The notes under the pieces: generated by a model | What the model was told of the DNA's origin: nothing | Databases searched by the model: none | The model's input: only the letters and a program-made list of their open reading frames with translations | Shown: in pieces, positions 62,601 to 64,000 of the stretch | Numbering within the stretch: the stretch's first letter is position 1 | Layout: each line of letters opens with the position of its first letter | NCBI GenBank assembly: GCA_023212725.1 | Contig: JALBYF010000008.1 | Location: forward strand, 124,001-188,000 | Direction of reading: 5' to 3' | Source: Tranzscheliella williamsii | Lineage: Eukaryota > Basidiomycota > Ustilaginomycetes > Ustilaginales > Ustilaginaceae | Length of the DNA stretch: 64,000 nt | Translations under genes and position numbers: made by a program

Positions 62601-63639
62601 AGTGCCTCATCTGAAGAAGCTTGATCTGGAGAGGGCTACCCAGATCACGGACGCTGTGCTGACAGCACTTACTCCTCCCGAATCTCATGCCGAGGCGTAT
62701 GGTCTGGCGGTGCCAGATGAGGACGCGCTGACATCCGGGCAAAGGCCACGTGGCTCGATCTTAGCCATAGCCCGTCGTTCTGTCAGCCGACGAAGACCCG
62801 GTAACCGGTCATCCATCGCCGAGGACCAGGCGCCTGGGTATAGCGAGGATGCTGTCAACGCCCTGATACCTGCTACTGGCACCGAGCTGACTCACCTGGT
62901 GCTGTCTTCGGCAAACCAGCTGACAGCTGAGGCATTGCTCCTGCTTATCGACCGATGTCCATTCTTGCTGCACCTGGAGTTGGACGACACACATGCTAAC
63001 AACGCCGTCGCCACCCACTTTGTGTACCTCGCCCGTTATCGAAAGGTGCAGAATGCATACCTAAATCTTGTCGACTGCCGATCCTTCTCCCGAGACACCT
63101 TTTCGCATTTAATCCATCTGGATGGCCCTGACGGCGGTGTTCGACCGCGCTGCGGCCGGCGTGGTCACGCCTTTCGCCACTTCAATTATGATGATGTCGA
63201 AATTCCAGCTTCAGTAGCTTTAGGGGAGCCGAGTGAAGAAGGCGATGCGGCTGCGGCTGCGGGGCCGGAGAGGCAGAGCCACCTTTCTGCTCTTGACAAA
63301 GGCAACGACGAGTGCAACGCCTTGAAACCTGTGCTCCAGAGTTTCTGGGGCTGGCAGGCTGTCGATGCACGGCTCAAGTGGAAGCGTAAGGCGGAGTTGA
63401 AGGCCAACAAGCGTGTAGCTGGCAAGAGTAAGGTGGGCAGCGCCATGGTCATGGCGCTTGGCCTGCCAGGACGAGGCAACAGCAACAGCCGTGATCCTTT
63501 CACCCTCGACACGGCCGCCGCCGCAAGCGGCCTCGGAAACCACAGCAGATGGTCACGCCTCGTCTCCTCGGCTACTGCCGACCAGGACGCCGAGGACAGG
63601 GAGGACGACGACGATGCCCGTGGATGCGTCGTCATGTAG
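59668..63639 (+). CDS. F-box / leucine-rich-repeat protein with C-terminal CaaX box
   Basis: 1,323 residues, one exon. The first ~600 are disordered (Ser/Pro/Arg). An F-box-like segment lies at ~604-685 (Y-F-E-K-L-P-R-E-V-V-L-S-C-L to W-Q-S-Y-A-L-D-G-Q-L-W). Cys-type LRRs (AMN1/Grr1 class) then span ~700-1180: L-Q-F-L-D-L-Q-G-C-R-R-I-S, L-Q-V-L-H-I-N-R-C-H-H-V-D, L-E-A-L-D-V-S-Y-C-S-D-V-N, and L-K-L-S-S-C-R-A-L-T. A polar insertion separates the last repeats. The protein ends C-V-V-M immediately before TAG, a standard prenylation box. By family it should be the substrate receptor of an SCF ubiquitin ligase, and the CaaX box suggests membrane attachment, as known for human FBXL2. Partner substrates are unknown. 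Confidence 0.85.
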   Translation: MQNSNNSRGEGKRLDRCPSLTGIPAPSSGKGKDKAQEPDQVASLPSAPASMQSEGSSPDRLSPTHSLPFHSVVENEADNSFMFLREQGKPLQPSVDIPHLPAATSGLQDGTGSLQSPDSLTSNMYERSVHQRARSHARAGSSLGSANMFDFFGPSSVASSGTAATSLNMGSPPVSPKAIDKARADIAFQVACSDLTQLTTACEDSAATMLKLDSMSSIVSGNSELVQDYQQPRRAEAGVEFPRQRPQAVPGASEPPIYPEETLPSYEEAPDYTPPLSQAEAGWSQSRSHRFRAAAANRFLSSRIIKKLNLPTTLRSRLQEAQTPTQSSSRVFNRIHGHVPLNRSDSAPEVCRMGDEQRRVDMRVYAATAYVQGARMGPSFLRPRLDQAETRPPTPEVASPRTRQDAGRRPATSLGIYPTAAFDVGQPNQRTSRPEPAAPSPRSSRDGRLSSRATHTPGSNGGLFTCGYLSMHSGSSTPSRLSGFRKPRSRNLSLKHLGDLLLNKARERDHDTDSTAPASVAASSAVAHVAETIPCSDPDPTHAIVRERISPVSAETLISARVHARPAARPTLMKQAHGSPQAGLTSDATGAPVLISPLFTSPNYFEKLPREVVLSCLRSLVALHVHEHEKAVEHGTWVGKRAAEQEWVGFDAAVRELARISRVSRAWQSYALDGQLWQSMEFSKFPHIAEEAMVKIARSAGPFVKRIDLRDMANLKPEVLTALFEAQSGDISSVLSTKPPLAMSICSPNQLQFLDLQGCRRISSTALDRVLSSCANLRDCNLSGLPCVSNTTLRILAESCKRLQVLHINRCHHVDSDGLRFFIIELEATQAAQTLSGLSERNSSSSFKELHAAGISGMNAVTMSLLGRHWPNLEALDVSYCSDVNDTAIASLVSSEGDIISQDSCVVLSARQAGTFNDEGAVRRLFPYLKKLKLSSCRALTDRACTSLAHSAPHLEVLELANIGTGIKDAGLVKLLATVPHLKKLDLERATQITDAVLTALTPPESHAEAYGLAVPDEDALTSGQRPRGSILAIARRSVSRRRPGNRSSIAEDQAPGYSEDAVNALIPATGTELTHLVLSSANQLTAEALLLLIDRCPFLLHLELDDTHANNAVATHFVYLARYRKVQNAYLNLVDCRSFSRDTFSHLIHLDGPDGGVRPRCGRRGHAFRHFNYDDVEIPASVALGEPSEEGDAAAAAGPERQSHLSALDKGNDECNALKPVLQSFWGWQAVDARLKWKRKAELKANKRVAGKSKVGSAMVMALGLPGRGNSNSRDPFTLDTAAAASGLGNHSRWSRLVSSATADQDAEDREDDDDARGCVVM

Positions 63640-64000
63640 TGTCGGCAACATCCCCGCACCATTTATCCGAAAAAATCAGCGAGCAGGATACCGTAGCAGG
63701 CACTGACCTCGTTACGCCTCATCCGCCCACATCTTCAATGCTCACGGACTGCTTCTACATACTAATAGCATTCTTAGCATGGGGGAAGTTTCTTAGTATG
63801 GACATTATTTTGACTGTAAAGTATAGCCCGTTCCTCTTTTTTTGCTGTATGTCTTGCTGTCGCTATCGCATCGATGTCGCCTTTGCTTCTGCATAATCAC
63901 AATGTCATCGTTAACAACGCTGAATAAAAGAAGGGCATGCAAGCGGAACGATATATATTGTTAGATCTGATCGGCCCAAAGTGGAGGTCGTCCCATGGAA
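63640..64000. other. 3' flank of the F-box gene
   Basis: 361 bases, AT-richer than the coding part, with AATAAAAG at about 63924 as a possible polyadenylation signal. No gene is seen to the window end. Confidence 0.4.

Noticed and set aside
1..64000. CRISPR arrays, rRNA genes, telomeric TTAGGG arrays
   Set aside because: None seen. Repeats present are short tandem or hexamer arrays, and the genome is eukaryotic.

Overview
The window reads as nuclear DNA of a fungus, most likely a basidiomycete smut (Ustilaginomycotina, Ustilaginales type). The reasons are dense GC-rich genes, mostly single-exon coding regions even for very long proteins (one is 8.1 kb), a few short introns (49 to about 126 bases) with GT(A/G)NGT donors and often a CTGAC-like branch site, long Ser/Pro/Ala-rich disordered tails, and eukaryotic housekeeping proteins (Fab1, Sch9, CCT7, ALG8, Sed5, FCP1, PUF, listerin). 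The species cannot be named from the sequence alone. There are no operons. Genes alternate in convergent and divergent pairs with 95 to 400 bases between convergent stops.

Left part (1-25.8 kb): C-terminus of listerin (ribosome quality control), an Artemis/SNM1-type nuclease, Sde2 (splicing/genome maintenance), a secreted-type calcineurin-like phosphoesterase, a glutathione S-transferase, a phosducin-like CCT co-chaperone, a START-like (DUF3074) protein, a Pumilio-type RNA-binding protein, ALG8 of N-glycan assembly, an SGT1 lacking its TPR domain, and an unidentified disordered protein.

Middle (25.8-31.7 kb): an apparently complete PIF/Harbinger DNA transposon (27001-30579) with 22-bp terminal inverted repeats, a spliced DDE transposase and a spliced Myb/SANT-like partner gene on the opposite strand. 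It sits in a gene-poor stretch.

Right part (31.7-64 kb): Sch9-type AGC kinase, Tat-SF1/Cus2 splicing factor, Golgi syntaxin Sed5 (4 exons), RNA polymerase II CTD phosphatase FCP1, a small secreted double-psi beta-barrel protein, the giant PI3P 5-kinase Fab1, a large P-loop NTPase with a probable PD-(D/E)xK-like nuclease region, chaperonin subunit CCT7, and an F-box/LRR protein ending in a CaaX prenylation box. The most unusual locus is the NTPase-nuclease gene at 52078-55383. It has no in-frame ATG before codon 58 and resembles the Crinkler-type or transposon-derived NTPase-nuclease proteins of basidiomycetes. Functional links inside the window are limited: PLP2 and CCT7 share the chaperonin pathway, Sde2 and Tat-SF1 act on the spliceosome, and Sch9 and Fab1 belong to vacuole/TOR signalling. 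Their co-location is probably chance.
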